Counted from the first letter of the stretch, positions 8,961 to 18,152 are shown. The stretch: DNA of 64,000 bases from CAVQRC01 sp963715045 (GCA_963715045.1 CAVQRC010000025.1:62001-126000), one strand, 5' to 3'. The notes: generated by a model from the letters alone, not told the origin. Made by a program: numbers and translations.

Positions 8961-9593
8961 CGGATCCCTCTCCAAAGTCGTGCCTGAATTGCGTTGCCAG
9001 GAGCTTGCTCTCCTCGTTCGGTTTTGTCCCTCTTCGGGCGAGCCTGAGGACGAGACTCGGCTTGCCATCACGGATTGCGAGGTTTGTGGTTTGACGACTT
9101 GTAATTTAGTACCCATCTGCACTTTCTGATATACGACCCTGTGGCCGTTTTGCAGAACGTGCAGTCATAGAGGGCCAGTACGCCCAGCCGCACATCAGTA
9201 AGCACCGCATTGCGGAGCCGACAGAGTGGCGTCTGGGTGCTAAGCTCATGGAACGGAATGTTGATCAAGAGCCTCGCGTTGACCATTAACTTGTATGAGC
9301 CGGCCAACCCGAGGTCGCTATTCTCGAGCCACGAAAACTGCACTTCGCGTGCGAAGGTCCTAGATTCAGCTGGCAAGGACATCTCACGATCCCGCTCTTC
9401 ATCGCCGGTGCTTTGAACCATTCGAGCATGGTTTGGTGCCCACGCATCGCGTCCGGGATATGTCGCTGTACACTGAGCTTCACACTTTGAAGTATTGTTG
9501 ACCAGCTAAAGGACGTAAGCCACGGAGGTTGGACTTTTTTCAATCGCTCAACAATTACTTACCTACACAGCTGGGAATTCACAGGATTCAGGC
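8961..9593. other. Spacer between divergent PEP-CTERM and HIT genes
   Basis: No gene is supported. A 117-aa minus-strand frame (9068-9421) has no recognisable motif and its composition does not resemble its neighbours. The region must hold the promoters of both flanking genes. The stretch 9530-9570 is AT-rich (TTTTTTCAATCG, AACAATTACTTACC) and may be part of the HIT-gene promoter. Confidence 0.4.
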
Positions 9594-9998
9594 ATGGCGG
9601 ATTCGCCTTTCCTCGCAATACCGCCGTCCGAATGGATCGCTTCCAATGAGAAGGCGTTTGCGATTTGGGATAGCTTCCCGGTCAGTCCGGGGCACGTACT
9701 TGTCATAACCCGGCGGCCGGTAGCGACCTGGTTCGACGCGGACGCGCAAGAACAGGCCGCTATTCTCGAACTGGTCAACGTCGTCAAGCAACATCTTGAC
9801 GCGACACTTGAGCCAAAGCCGGACGGATACAACGTTGGGTTTAACGCAGGTGAAGCTGCCGGCCAAACGGTGATGCATCTGCACGTGCACGTGATACCTC
9901 GCTACGCTGGCGACGTCGAGGATCCACGCGGCGGCGTCCGGTACGTGATCCCCGACAAGGCGAATTACCTGCGTGAACCCGACGAGTGCGACAACTGA
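9594..9998 (+). CDS. HIT-family nucleotide-binding hydrolase
   Basis: 134 aa. The histidine triad is HLHVHVIP (about residues 95-102), preceded by GFNAGEAAGQTVM; VSPGHVLVITRRPVATW is the usual upstream HIT segment. HIT enzymes cleave or transfer phosphoesters of nucleoside conjugates. The gene overlaps the PLD-type frame (GTG 9986) by 13 bp and lies at the head of a contiguous PLD-helicase-S24 frame series. It may be translationally coupled, or the N-terminal domain of one fused protein whose frame is broken at the junction. Confidence 0.85.
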   Translation: MADSPFLAIPPSEWIASNEKAFAIWDSFPVSPGHVLVITRRPVATWFDADAQEQAAILELVNVVKQHLDATLEPKPDGYNVGFNAGEAAGQTVMHLHVHVIPRYAGDVEDPRGGVRYVIPDKANYLREPDECDN

Positions 9999-10631
9999 GT
10001 TACGGCCGTCAACGACGCGAAAGTGAATTGCAACTGAGTACCGGTCATCCGGATTCGCCGCTGTGGGAGCAATTGTCATGGCGAATCGCGGGGGCAAGGA
10101 CTGTAGATATTCTTGCCTCGTTCGTCCAACTGTCAGGTTTGGACGTAATCGAATCGCGACTTTTCGATGCCGTTCAAAACGGTGCACGCATCCGCATTCT
10201 GGTCAGCGACTATCTGTATATCTCGGATCCACAAGCACTCGACCGACTTTGCGGCTGGTGTGATTCGGCACTTGAAGAGGCAACGGGCGGCACTCTCTCC
10301 GCTCGTCTGATCGAAGTCGAGAAGCTGCCATCCGAACCAGCGTCGTTTCATCCGAAGTCCTGGTACATCGCGGACGATCAAGACGGCCTGTTGTCCGTCG
10401 GAAGCAGCAATCTCTCGCGGGCTGCGTTGGAAACCGGCGTCGAATGGAATCTGTTGTCGACCAACGCCGAGTCCGAAGCTCACGGCCGATTTGAGACCGA
10501 ATTCAGCAGATTGTGGAGATTGGCTTCTCCCTTGACGTCGGAACTCGTCGATCGATACGCGGCGCAGGCGAAGCAGTATCGCGAAGCACACTTCCTGCCG
10601 GAAGCAGCGGACTTCACGGGAGGTTCTTTCT
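9986..10631 (+). CDS. PLD-like nuclease domain, first part of a multidomain helicase protein
   Basis: About 215 aa. An N-terminal segment VDILASFVQLSGLDVI and ILVSDYLYISDPQALD is followed by the phospholipase D signature region FHPKSWYI ... LSVGSSNLSRAALETGVEWNL. This contains H-x-K, then the GSSN motif, i.e. one HKD-type half site. PLD-fold domains in such proteins are nucleases or DNA-binding modules. The frame closes at 10651, but the next frame picks up with PRPWQIEALESLK at 10632, the canonical start of an SF2 helicase motor, so the break is most likely a one-base insertion near 10620-10631. GTG 9986 is the apparent start. Confidence 0.75.
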
Positions 10632-12330
10632 CCACGTCCCTGGCAGATTGAAGCTCTTGAGTCCCTGAAAAGGATCCGCGAGGCCGGTTATCGACGGGCC
10701 CTCGTCGCCGTTGCGACCGGGATGGGGAAGACGTGGCTCGCTGCCTTCGACGCTCGACAAGTCGGCAATCAACTGCGAACAGCGACCTCGCGTGCTCATC
10801 GTCGCCCATCGTGCACACATTCTGGCTCAGGCAGAGGCCGCATTGTCGCAGGTCTTGGACCCGGAATTCGGTGAAGCCAAGACAGCCTGGTACATCGGCC
10901 AGCGAAGTGACCTTTCGGGAGATCTGGTCGTTGCGTCCATTCAGAAACTGTCGCGTCCGGAAGGCTTGGAGCGTCTGTCCGAAGAGGAATTTGACTACGT
11001 CGTCATCGACGAGGTCCACCACGCGCACGCGCCGAGCTACCGCAGAGTGCTCGCCAAGATTCAAGCGGATTTCATTTTGGGCCTCACCGCTACCCCCGAA
11101 CGTACGGACGGAGTCGACGTGGCAAGTATCTTCGATGACAACCTTGCACATCACGCGACGATCGGCGACGGGATCGCAGAAGAATCGCTTGTCCCGTTCC
11201 ACTACATCGGCATCAAGGACACGGTCGATTTTCGACAGGTCCCCTGGCGAAACGGCCGTTTCGAACTCGAGGAGCTTGAACGCCGCGTGGCTCGCAGCGA
11301 ACGCATGGATCGACTTTGGACGACAATGCAGGAACATCCGGCCGATCGGACGATCGTGTTCTGTTGTTCGCGGCGTCATGCGGTCTTCGCCCGAGACTGG
11401 TTGCGTTCCAAGGGCGTCACGGCGGCGGCGGTCTTCTCGGGCGGAGGCGACAGTTGCGGCGAATCATTGGAGCTGTTGCGACGCGGTGAACTGCAGGCAC
11501 TCTGTGTCGTGGACATGTTTAACGAGGGCCTCGACATTCCCGCGGTGGATCGGGTGATCATGCTGAGGCCCACCGAATCCAAGGTCATTTTCCTGCAGCA
11601 ACTTGGTCGTGGACTACGAGCCAGCGAAGGCAAGTCCCGCCTGCTTGTTATCGACTTTGTGGGTAATCACCGGATCTTTGCCCAGCGTCTCATTCACCTC
11701 CTGTCGCTCACCGGAGAAGAAGCTGGGTGGAAGGGTCTGAAAGAATGGTTGAAGGGAGAACCGCCTCAGCTACCCGAGGGTTGCCTGCTGGATGTCGAAC
11801 TCGCCGCACGCGACCTGCTGAAGGAGTTCATTCCCAAAGGGGCCAAGGCTGGCATCGAGGCTTATCGTGCGATTCGGGATGAACTCGGCCGACGCCCTAC
11901 CGCATCGGAACTCTTCAGTCGAGGATACTTGCCAAAGGCGGTCAGCAAGGCCGCTGGCGACTGGTTCGCTTTTGTCGATAGCGAAGGGGATTTGAGCGAG
12001 GTCGAACGCAAGGTCGTTGAGAAGTTTCGTGACTGGCTCCGGACTGTTGAAACGACGAGCCTGAACAAGTCATACAAAATGGTCGTTCTGCGAGTGCTGC
12101 TGGACCAGAGTGAACTATTCGATGGGGCCGACTTGCCATCGTTTGCGCGGCAGTGTCGCAGATTCATGCAGGACCACCCAATCCTGAGGCGAGATCTCGA
12201 GGGCGATCGACACGCGGTCGACCACGAACTTGCCGACGACGAAACGTGGACTGCCTGGTGGATCAAATGGCCGATCAGTCGCTGGCTGGACAAGCAGAAC
12301 GGCTTCAGGTGGTTTCGAGCGAACTGGTGA
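10632..12330 (+). CDS. Superfamily II DEAD/DEAH-type helicase core of the same protein
   Basis: PRPWQIEALESL is the Q-motif-like entry and VAVATGMGKTWLAAFDA the Walker A. These lie in one frame (10632 to about 10770). From about 10780 the next frame continues RPRVLIVAHRAHIL (motif Ia), FDYVVIDEVHHAHAPSYR (motif II, DEVHH), ILGLTATPERTDG (III), IVFCCSRRHAVFARDWL (IV), VVDMFNEGLDIPAVD (V) and FLQQLGRGLRASEGK (VI). All SF2 motifs are therefore intact despite two frame breaks. About 200 residues after motif VI match the DUF3427-type accessory region seen in PLD-helicase proteins. An ATP-driven DNA translocase or helicase is a sound call; its biological role is inferred only. Confidence 0.8.
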
Positions 12331-12838
12331 CAACTTCGAGTTCGAACCCGATTGCCCGGAGCAATTGCAGCCCGTCCTGGAGTCACTTACCGAAGAGCTG
12401 GTCGATTGGCGGCTTGCCGCCTATTCGAAGAGCCACGGCTTCGTTGATACCGATCAGGGCGAGAACGCTTTCGAAGCAAAAGTGTCACATGCGGGAGGAC
12501 GACCGATTCTCTTCGTACCGGAGAAGTCGAAGCAACCCAACCGTCCGGTCGGTCCCACCAATGTTCAGCTGCCTGACGGGTCCCGGTGGGAATTCAAGTT
12601 CGTCAAGGTTGCCTGCAACGTTGCCAAGCCTGTTGGGGAATCGGGCAACCAATTGGGTGATCTGCTTCGCGAATGGTTCGGCCCTGACGCCGGATTGCCG
12701 GGCACGGATTTCAAAGTGCTGTTCGAGTCCAAAGACGGAGCGTGGCACGCTCGACCGCGTGGTACTTCGCAAGCCTCGGTTGAGCAGGCCTGCCAAAGCA
12801 AAGGCGACGCGGAGACTGCCGCTCGAGACAACCGTTGA
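12322..12838 (+). CDS. C-terminal accessory (DUF3427-like) segment of the helicase protein
   Basis: Continuing one frame later, this segment starts around GDNFEFEPDCPEQLQ and runs through VDWRLAAYSKSHGF, GGRPILFVPEKSKQPNRP and LPDGSRWEFKFVKVACNV to FKVLFESKDGAWHARP, after which the frame shifts again near 12765. It is beta-rich and has no catalytic motif I can name. Similar regions follow SF2 motors in DUF3427-type proteins (from memory, unverified). It should be read with the helicase core and the S24 domain as one polypeptide. Confidence 0.55.
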
Positions 12839-13293
12839 AGAATCGGCTCGATACACGACTCACGTGCCGGTGTATGACCTGAGTGTCGCGGCCGGCGGCT
12901 GGGGGCCGGAAGGCGTGCCCGAGTCGATTGGCTGGGTCGAAGTACAGGGGCAGAAACTATCGGACGGCATGTTCGCGGCACAAGTCTCGGGCCGATCCAT
13001 GGAACCCAGGATTCGCGATGGCGAGTGGTGCTTGTTCAGACCCGTGTCCTGCCGGATCACGCCAGGATCGACTTCTGCTGGTTCAGGTCAACACGCACAT
13101 CGACCCTGAAGACGGCGGCCGGTACACCATAAAACGCTACCATTCCACCAAGACAAGCGACGAGGACGGCTGGCAGCACCAAACGATCGAACTGCAACCG
13201 CTGAACCCGGAGTACCCAACGATCCACATTTCGCCGGAAGATGCCGAAGACATCCGAATCATTGGCGAATTTGTGAGCGTAATTCGCGAGTAA
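12770..13293 (+). CDS. S24 (LexA/UmuD-like) peptidase domain at the C-terminus of the helicase protein
   Basis: PVYDLSVAAGGWGPEG begins the fold and VSGRSMEPRIRDGEWCLFRP carries the catalytic serine (SMEP) of S24 peptidases. The frame then shifts by one base near 13040. The next frame continues CPAGSRQDRLLLVQV and YTIKRYHSTK, which supplies the catalytic lysine, and ends EFVSVIRE at a natural stop. Ser-Lys S24 enzymes self-cleave when activated by RecA filaments (LexA, UmuD, phage repressors). Fusion to a PLD/helicase suggests damage- or phage-triggered cleavage, but this is inference. No DNA-binding HTH is seen. Confidence 0.75.
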
Positions 13294-13724
13294 TGGGGAG
13301 TCTGGCTCTAGCGGAATAACGCGACGCGCGTTGGAGGCGACTTGCCTCCACTTCCCAAGACTCTCGGTCCCGAGATACGCCAAATCTGGATACCCAGCCA
13401 CTACGAATTCCCCAGCTTAGTGATAACCGTTGCGAGTCCTGGTGGCCGCCTCCATTGGAACGGGGGCCACACAATCTACTTATCACATCTTCGTGTTCGG
13501 CTCCGCCTACCGAGCCCAACTGTGACTTTCCGGATCGCTCGACCGAGACCAACAACGAAATAACCCGGGCTGGGTTATCCGGCGGAGACAACAGAGACTT
13601 TGGGCCAAAATGGGCCGAGAGTGGCCGTGGGCACCCGAGTGTGGGTGTCTCGCGCGACACGGGCGGAGAGACGGAGCCGAGAAGAGCCTGATCGCAACTT
13701 GTTGCCAGAACTGGCGTATCGACG

Positions 13725-13754
13725 AAAAAAGCCGACGTGGTTAGCGTCGGCTTT
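13725..13754 (-). terminator. Rho-independent terminator, minus strand
   Basis: GCCGACG/CGTCGGC stem (13731-13737 with 13745-13751), 7-base loop, preceded on the plus strand by six A residues, which read as a T-tract after the hairpin on the minus strand. It lies just past the tRNA fragment at 13797-13825, matching the arrangement at the intact tRNA-fMet (terminator 18114-18152). Confidence 0.65.
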
Positions 13755-13796
13755 GTCTCTTAACCCTGGGGTAGCTTTTGTTCGCTACGCCGGATT

Positions 13797-13825
13797 CAAG
13801 TGGCGGGGACAGGATTCGAACCCAG
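13797..13825 (-). other. tRNA 3'-end fragment, candidate attachment site
   Basis: On the minus strand this reads as a T-loop (GGTTCGAATCC) followed by a 3' acceptor strand ending CCCCGCCA. The D-arm and anticodon arm are missing. It matches the same segment of the intact tRNA-fMet at 18199-18272 except for about three positions. A 3'-terminal tRNA fragment in the same orientation as an intact tRNA is the classic scar of site-specific integration. Confidence 0.5.
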
Positions 13826-14025
13826 CAATCAGCCGACGCAATTTCTGGTCAATTCCTCGGGAAAAACGTACCTTCTCTCCGTCGAGGAGTACCAAGAGCC
13901 GCCACCGTGGGAACAGGGTGGGAACAATTGCAGGATGCGAGGTGGCGACGGCTTCGCCCGCTTCCCAACGCTCCCGGTCTACGTTGTCGATGGTGACGGA
14001 CAACAGCCCGAAGCGTGAATGACAC

Positions 14026-14139
14026 GCTGAAGGCCCGATCGACCCCGATTTGCAGGCGATCATCGACGCCTGGCCCGACCTTCCCGACACCGTGAAGGCC
14101 CACATCCTGGCGACGGTCCGGGGCGTCCCTGGACAGTAA
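14026..14139 (+). pseudogene. C-terminal remnant of an unidentified protein
   Basis: The frame ending at TAA 14137-14139 encodes DPDLQAIIDAWPDLP and then DTVKAHILATVRG. This helical tail is of a type I associate with planctomycete integrase-like or mobile-element proteins (recollection, unverified). A TGA lies just upstream in the frame, so only the tail survives. It lies beside the tRNA fragment and may be the last trace of a recombinase. Confidence 0.3.
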
Positions 14140-14563
14140 CGCGCGAGGCTCAAGTTGAGTCGCCCCGGGCCAAAGGAACGGCATGTGTCTGGCACCAGCA
14201 CCTGGCAGCCGGCAGCCGAGCAAGCGGGTCACGCTCCATGCAGTTGGGGCGTTCTCCGCCGCAGCGGCCGCGCCGCCTCGCGATTCTTCTGCGACGAAGG
14301 GCTGTCATGTGCGTCTCCAGGGGGGGCGGGCCTGGCTAGGACAGCCGCCACGGCCTCGCCAGATAGGCACCCACAGTGCAGAATCGTGCGTTGGTCGTGA
14401 ACACCAACGCGCGGCTTTCGCCCGCTGGATTTGCCGCTAGAATCGGCCGGCTGGGTACCTGGTCTGGCCTGCGCGAGTCGGTCGTACCGCGGCTGGCGTC
14501 GATGGGCAGCCAGTATTGCTACGTGAGGAGGTCTAACGGGCGGCACCCTTATCGCCAATTATT

Positions 14564-14624
14564 TTGCTTGTTTCACTCGATAAGCTATATTCACTGCGTA
14601 GTGAAAAGTGCCTTGGGAGTGAAA
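14564..14624 (+). promoter_or_regulatory. Promoter with nested palindromic operator of the AbiE-like operon
   Basis: A promoter-like pair TTGCTT (14564-14569) and TATATT (14586-14591) with 16-bp spacing precedes the ATG at 14630. Superimposed is an exact two-tier dyad: TTTCACT (14571-14577) pairs with AGTGAAA (14618-14624), and TTCACT (14590-14595) with AGTGAA (14600-14605), all symmetric about one centre between 14597 and 14598. Inner and outer arms are 12 bases apart on each side. This is what an autorepressor dimer-of-dimers site would look like; AbiEi antitoxins are known to autorepress through inverted repeats. Confidence 0.65.
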
Positions 14625-14629
14625 TACCG

Positions 14630-15727
14630 ATGGCCGACAAGAGCCATGTCGACCGGTTCGAGCGGCTCATAACCGGCGTGTTTGCCGAGCTGGGGGCGTT
14701 CGAAACCGTCTTTGAGCTCCCGGACGAGAGCCCAGACGCCTACGTCGACCTTGCCGTGAAATCCCCGGCTCAGACCTACCGATTCGAACTCAAAGTCCGG
14801 GAGCGTATTACCCCCCAAATCGCCGACGACCTGTTCGACCGGCTGAAGTCAGCGCCGCGCCCTGCAGGGACCATCCTGGTCGTCTACGCGCCAACAATTT
14901 CGAGCCGAGTCGCAGAGATCGCCAGGCGCCACGGCGTCTGTTACATGGACGCGGCCGGAAACTGCTGGATCGCCTCCGTCGAAGCGGGCCTGCTGATATC
15001 GCGCTCCGGCAGAAGAGACGATACAGCGCGAGGCAAGGAGCGCAGGACCGACCCGTTCGCGCCCAAGTCGAGCCGAATCGTAAGGGCAATGCTTAGCGGG
15101 CCTGAGCGGGGATGGCACGTAAGCGAGCTTGCGGAGCACCCTGAGGTGGGCGTCAGTGCCGGTTTGGCTTCCCGCGTAAAGCAGACGCTGGTGCGGGAGA
15201 ACTACGCGGTGGTTGAAGACGGGTTGCTCTACCTGAAGCGACCGCTGGAACTCCTCGAAGCCTGGACCCGCGGCTACCCGGGGCCAAGTGGTGAGCGGTT
15301 GTTCTACATGCGGGGCGAGGTCGATTCGATCGAGCGCAACGTCGCCGCCTGGTGCGAAGGAGAAGTGGTCGAGTACGCCCTGGCGCGGCTATCGGCCGCA
15401 TGGCGTCACGCGCCGGAGGTTCGCTACTCGGTGGCTTCGCTCTACGTGGGCTCCAAGGCGTTGAGCAAAAAGCTGCTTGACTCGCTACGAGACGACTGCG
15501 GGGCTAAGCAGGTGGAGTCGGGCGCTAACCTGGTGCTCCTGACGCCCTACGATCAGAGCGTCTTCACGCGGACCGAGGCCGGGCCGCAGCAGACGACCTC
15601 ACCCCTTCAAACTTACCTCGACCTCAGGGCGATGGCCGGACGCGGAGAGGAAGCGGCGGAGGCGCTGTTCGACAAACACCTCCGCAAGCCGCTTGCGTCG
15701 GCCCACGACGGACGGACCAACGAATGA
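14630..15727 (+). CDS. AbiEi-like antitoxin / transcriptional regulator of a type IV toxin-antitoxin system
   Basis: 365 aa from ATG 14630 (GGGAG upstream). The N-terminal ~100 residues hold YRFELKVRERITPQIADDL and TILVVYAPTISSRVAEIARRH, a restriction-nuclease-like fold entry. A winged-helix segment follows (SSRIVRAMLSGPERGWHVSEL ... GVSAGLASRVKQTLV, about residues 150-190). The C-terminal half is LLTPYDQSVFTR-type beta sequence. The stop overlaps the next gene's start by 4 bp (ATGA), and that gene is a nucleotidyltransferase, which is the AbiEi/AbiEii arrangement. In AbiE the antitoxin counteracts the toxin without direct contact and represses the operon; the dyad at 14571-14624 fits this. 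Confidence 0.7.
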   Translation: MADKSHVDRFERLITGVFAELGAFETVFELPDESPDAYVDLAVKSPAQTYRFELKVRERITPQIADDLFDRLKSAPRPAGTILVVYAPTISSRVAEIARRHGVCYMDAAGNCWIASVEAGLLISRSGRRDDTARGKERRTDPFAPKSSRIVRAMLSGPERGWHVSELAEHPEVGVSAGLASRVKQTLVRENYAVVEDGLLYLKRPLELLEAWTRGYPGPSGERLFYMRGEVDSIERNVAAWCEGEVVEYALARLSAAWRHAPEVRYSVASLYVGSKALSKKLLDSLRDDCGAKQVESGANLVLLTPYDQSVFTRTEAGPQQTTSPLQTYLDLRAMAGRGEEAAEALFDKHLRKPLASAHDGRTNE

Positions 15728-16512
15728 ACCAGCAAGAAGCCGCGCGGGCCGTGCTCATCGAGGTCATGAACGTGCTGGGCGCGTTCAAGGATCAGATCGT
15801 CATCATCGGCGGGTGGACGCCGGACCTTTGGTTTCCTGACGGGCGTCACATCGGCTCGCTGGACGTCGACTTGGCGGTGAGCCCGGCGGCGCTGGGTGAG
15901 AACGCGTATTCAACGATTCGTGCGAGGCTCCAGGACAAGGGCTACTCCCAATCGCAAGCGCCGACTCGTTTCTACCGCAACGTCGCGGGCGCGCCTGAAC
16001 CCATCAAGGTCGACCTTGTCAGCGGCCAATACGCCGGCGTCGACCAAGCGCTGTCGATACAGGTGGATGAGCTGAGTCTGAACACGCTCCGGGGCATTGA
16101 TCTGGCTTTCGAAGCTTGCGAAGAGATCACGATCGAGGGCCAGATGCCTGATGGCGAGCCGAACACGGTCCGAGCCAGAATTGTGCGACCCGAGGCGTTT
16201 CTGTTGATCAAGGCGTTCGCGCTCGAAGAACGCGCGAAGGAGAAGGACGCGTACGACATCGCATTCGTGCTGCGGCATTTCCAGCCGTCACTTGCTGAGC
16301 TGGCGTCGCGACTGGCGCCGCTGGTGTCCGACGGGCTCGGCCAAGAGGCGTACGTAGTCCTGCAGGAGAAGTTCAACGCCCTCGAATCTGTTGGGCCGAC
16401 ATGGGCGGCGAGGGTGGCGAAAGAAGCGGGCCGAGACTACGACCAGGAGCAGCAAGCGGCGTACCAGGACGCACAAGATCTCTTTGAGCGGGTCCGTAAC
16501 GCTGGCGGCTAG
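15724..16512 (+). CDS. AbiEii-like nucleotidyltransferase toxin
   Basis: 262 aa. The nucleotidyltransferase-fold signature is present: IIGGWTPDLWF then GSLDVDLAV, giving the DxD pair at about D47/D49, and a third acidic position in PIKVDLV (about D97). VRPEAFLLIKAFAL and EKDAYDIAFVLRHF match the helical C-terminal half of AbiEii/DUF1814-like toxins. Such toxins transfer nucleotides to RNA targets and halt growth, often giving abortive phage resistance. It is coupled to the regulator by a 4-bp overlap. Some relatives are housekeeping-like minimal NTases, so toxicity is an inference. Confidence 0.75.
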   Translation: MNQQEAARAVLIEVMNVLGAFKDQIVIIGGWTPDLWFPDGRHIGSLDVDLAVSPAALGENAYSTIRARLQDKGYSQSQAPTRFYRNVAGAPEPIKVDLVSGQYAGVDQALSIQVDELSLNTLRGIDLAFEACEEITIEGQMPDGEPNTVRARIVRPEAFLLIKAFALEERAKEKDAYDIAFVLRHFQPSLAELASRLAPLVSDGLGQEAYVVLQEKFNALESVGPTWAARVAKEAGRDYDQEQQAAYQDAQDLFERVRNAGG

Positions 16513-16603
16513 CGTCGGGCGAACAGTTCCAGACAGGCGCGTGTGCAGGTAGGCAGGACACGACAATGCGTTCACAACCCTACACTCTACTGAAGAGCAC
16601 AAC

Positions 16604-17110
16604 ATGACGTATCCGCGAACCTTTTCCCACATCGGCATTTCCGTCACTGACCTGGATCAGGCAGTCGACTTCTACACGAAAACGTTGGGATGGTACGTCA
16701 TCATGCCACCCACCGAAATCGTATCGGATGAATCGGCGATTGGAGTCATGTGCGATGATGTCTTCGGAGACGGCTGGGAGCGATTCCGAATTGCTCACCT
16801 TGCAACCGGCGACCGAGTCGGCGTCGAGTTGTTCGAGTTTAAAGATGCCGAAAAGCCTGCGAACAACTTTGAATACTGGAAGACAGGCGTATTTCACTTC
16901 TGCGTACAGGACCCTGACTTAGAGGGCCTCGCAAAAAGAATCGTCGCGAACGGAGGCAAGCAACGTATGCCAGTTCGCGAGTACTATCCCGGCGAAAAAC
17001 CTTACCGCATGGTCTACTGTGAGGACCCTTTCGGAAATCTCATCGAGATCTATTCACACAGCTATGAACTGACGTATTCAGCCGGTGCATACCAATCCGA
17101 TTCCGATTGA
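16604..17110 (+). CDS. VOC-superfamily (glyoxalase/bleomycin-resistance-like) protein
   Basis: 168 aa. A paired beta-alpha-beta-beta-beta fold is indicated by FSHIGISVTDLDQAVDFYTKTLGW at the start, then VGVELFEF, GVFHFCVQDPDLEGLAKRI and YCEDPFGNLIEIYSHSYE. Candidate metal ligands are the His in SHIG, Glu in VELFEF, His in FHFCV and Glu in NLIEIY. VOC proteins include isomerases, dioxygenases and drug-binding proteins, so the reaction is unassigned. It stands alone on the plus strand between the AbiE-like pair and a minus-strand operon within the candidate island. Confidence 0.8.
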   Translation: MTYPRTFSHIGISVTDLDQAVDFYTKTLGWYVIMPPTEIVSDESAIGVMCDDVFGDGWERFRIAHLATGDRVGVELFEFKDAEKPANNFEYWKTGVFHFCVQDPDLEGLAKRIVANGGKQRMPVREYYPGEKPYRMVYCEDPFGNLIEIYSHSYELTYSAGAYQSDSD

Positions 17111-17166
17111 GGGGTGATGAGCGTCGTCGAATTAAAGGCTTTGGCTTCAATTTCACTCGCGCGAGG

Positions 17167-17722
17167 TTAGGCGAGCTTGCGAATTACCTTGGCTGGATTC
17201 CCCGCCACAACCATTCCGGCTGGCACGTCCTTCGTTACCACGCTGCCGGCACCGATGACGCTGCGATCGCCGATCGTGACGCCGGGGCAGATGACCGCCT
17301 TGCCGCCGATCCACACATCGTTGCCGATCGTGACAGGCTTACCGAACTCCTGATGGCGACGCAGTTCGGCGTCCCAGGGATGGGTTGCAGTGTAGATGTG
17401 AACGCCAGGAGCAACGAACACATAGTCACCAATGCGAACTTCGCAAACGTCCAAGGATCACACAGTCAAAGTTGAAGTAGACCTTCTCGCCGAGATAGAT
17501 GTTCGTCCCGTAATCGCAATGAAACGGTGGCTCGAGCCAAACCGATTCACCTCCGCTGCCGAACAGTTCCTGCAAGATTCCCCGGCGAAGGTCTTCCTCA
17601 CGCGGCGAACTCTGGTTGATTGCCAGGCAACGCTCCCGTGCCACAATGCGTGCTTCGGTTAATTCCAGATCGCTCGCATCGTAAAGCTCGCCGGCCAGCA
17701 TTTTCTCTCGCTCACTCGACAT
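17167..17722 (-). CDS. maa: Maltose/galactoside O-acetyltransferase-type enzyme (frame broken once)
   Basis: About 184 aa. The N-terminal domain REKMLAGELYDASDLEL ... is the Mac-type leader of maltose O-acetyltransferases. It is followed by LEPPFHCDYGTNIYLGEKVYFNFDCVIL and, after a frame break near 17445, DVCEVRIGDYVFVAPGVHIY, TATHPWDAELR and left-handed beta-helix hexapeptides (IGNDVWIGGKAVICPGV, IGDRSVIGAGSVV). The catalytic histidine is likely that in ATHPWD. Removing one T from the CCTTGG run joins the two frames, so the enzyme is probably intact. ATG 17722 lies directly at the stop of the DUF1801 gene, suggesting an operon. Confidence 0.8.
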
Positions 17723-17724
17723 CA

Positions 17725-18014
17725 CTAAACTGCCCCAAGCTTTGATGCTGCCTTCGTGAATCGCTTGACGACTTTCGCGTTGACATCATCCAGGCTCTTG
17801 AATGTTAGATGCCGACGGCTTTTCCCCCACCTTCGAGAAGGCCATCGGGGTCGTCGAGCGAAGCGCCTTGGGCGAACGACAACTGCACGTGAGCCTTGTA
17901 CGGGAACACGCCGCAGAACTGGCCTTTCTTCAAGTCGGGCTTCAACGTGTAGAGCGTCCCGCCGTACTTTGCGACTTTGCTCGATTTCGGTAACGCCGTC
18001 ATCCCGCTAGCCAT
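17725..18014 (-). CDS. DUF1801 domain protein (frame broken)
   Basis: YGGTLYTLKPDLKKGQFCG, FPYKAHVQLSFAQGA and LDDPDGLLEGGGK are the DUF1801 core. The frame then breaks near 17825 and continues as RRHLTFKSLDDVNAKVV and ends KAASKLGAV at 17725, which is a typical family C-terminus. The true start may be ATG 18014 or 18002; the usual long N-terminal part is absent, so this is a short family member. Function of the family is unclear. It is upstream of the acetyltransferase and both lie just below the tRNA-fMet gene. Confidence 0.6.
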
Positions 18015-18113
18015 CCGGCCGGAATCTGCGAGACCTTATCTCAGAGACACCGGGAGAGAACTTTCGCCGGCCAGCGATGACGTAAGTCGTTACCAGACAA
18101 GCGGTAAACAACG

Positions 18114-18152
18114 AAAAAAGCCGGCGTCAGTCCATAGGACCAACGACGGCTT
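18114..18152 (-). terminator. Terminator downstream of tRNA-fMet, minus strand
   Basis: AAGCCGGCGT (18118-18127) pairs with ACGACGGCTT (18143-18152) with one mismatch; the A6 tract at 18114-18119 reads as a T-tract on the minus strand. It lies 47 bp beyond the tRNA 3' end. Confidence 0.65.

Larger units (their letters stand above)
13294..14563. other. Long spacer with tRNA-fragment scar
   Basis: No intact gene is supported over about 1.3 kb. It holds a minus-strand terminator-like hairpin (13725-13754), a tRNA 3'-end fragment (13797-13825) and a 32-codon tail of a decayed protein (to 14139). The remaining frames are shadows, including one beginning MAGTGFEP that is a translation of the tRNA fragment. 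Confidence 0.5.

Noticed and set aside
9068..9421. 117-aa minus-strand frame
   Set aside because: No motif, no ribosome binding site, and it overlaps the probable promoter region.
12153..12800. Independent gene in the third frame across the helicase
   Set aside because: It is a shadow until about 12765; only its last part is real, as the start of the S24 domain.
9986..13293. Programmed +1 ribosomal frameshifting as an explanation for the split genes
   Set aside because: The shifts occur in about twenty unrelated genes at unrelated sequence contexts, many in homopolymers. A sequencing or assembly artefact explains this better.
13800..14018. Short plus-strand protein starting MAGTGFEP
   Set aside because: Its first residues are a translation of the tRNA 3' fragment; such peptides are typical false genes at tRNA ends.
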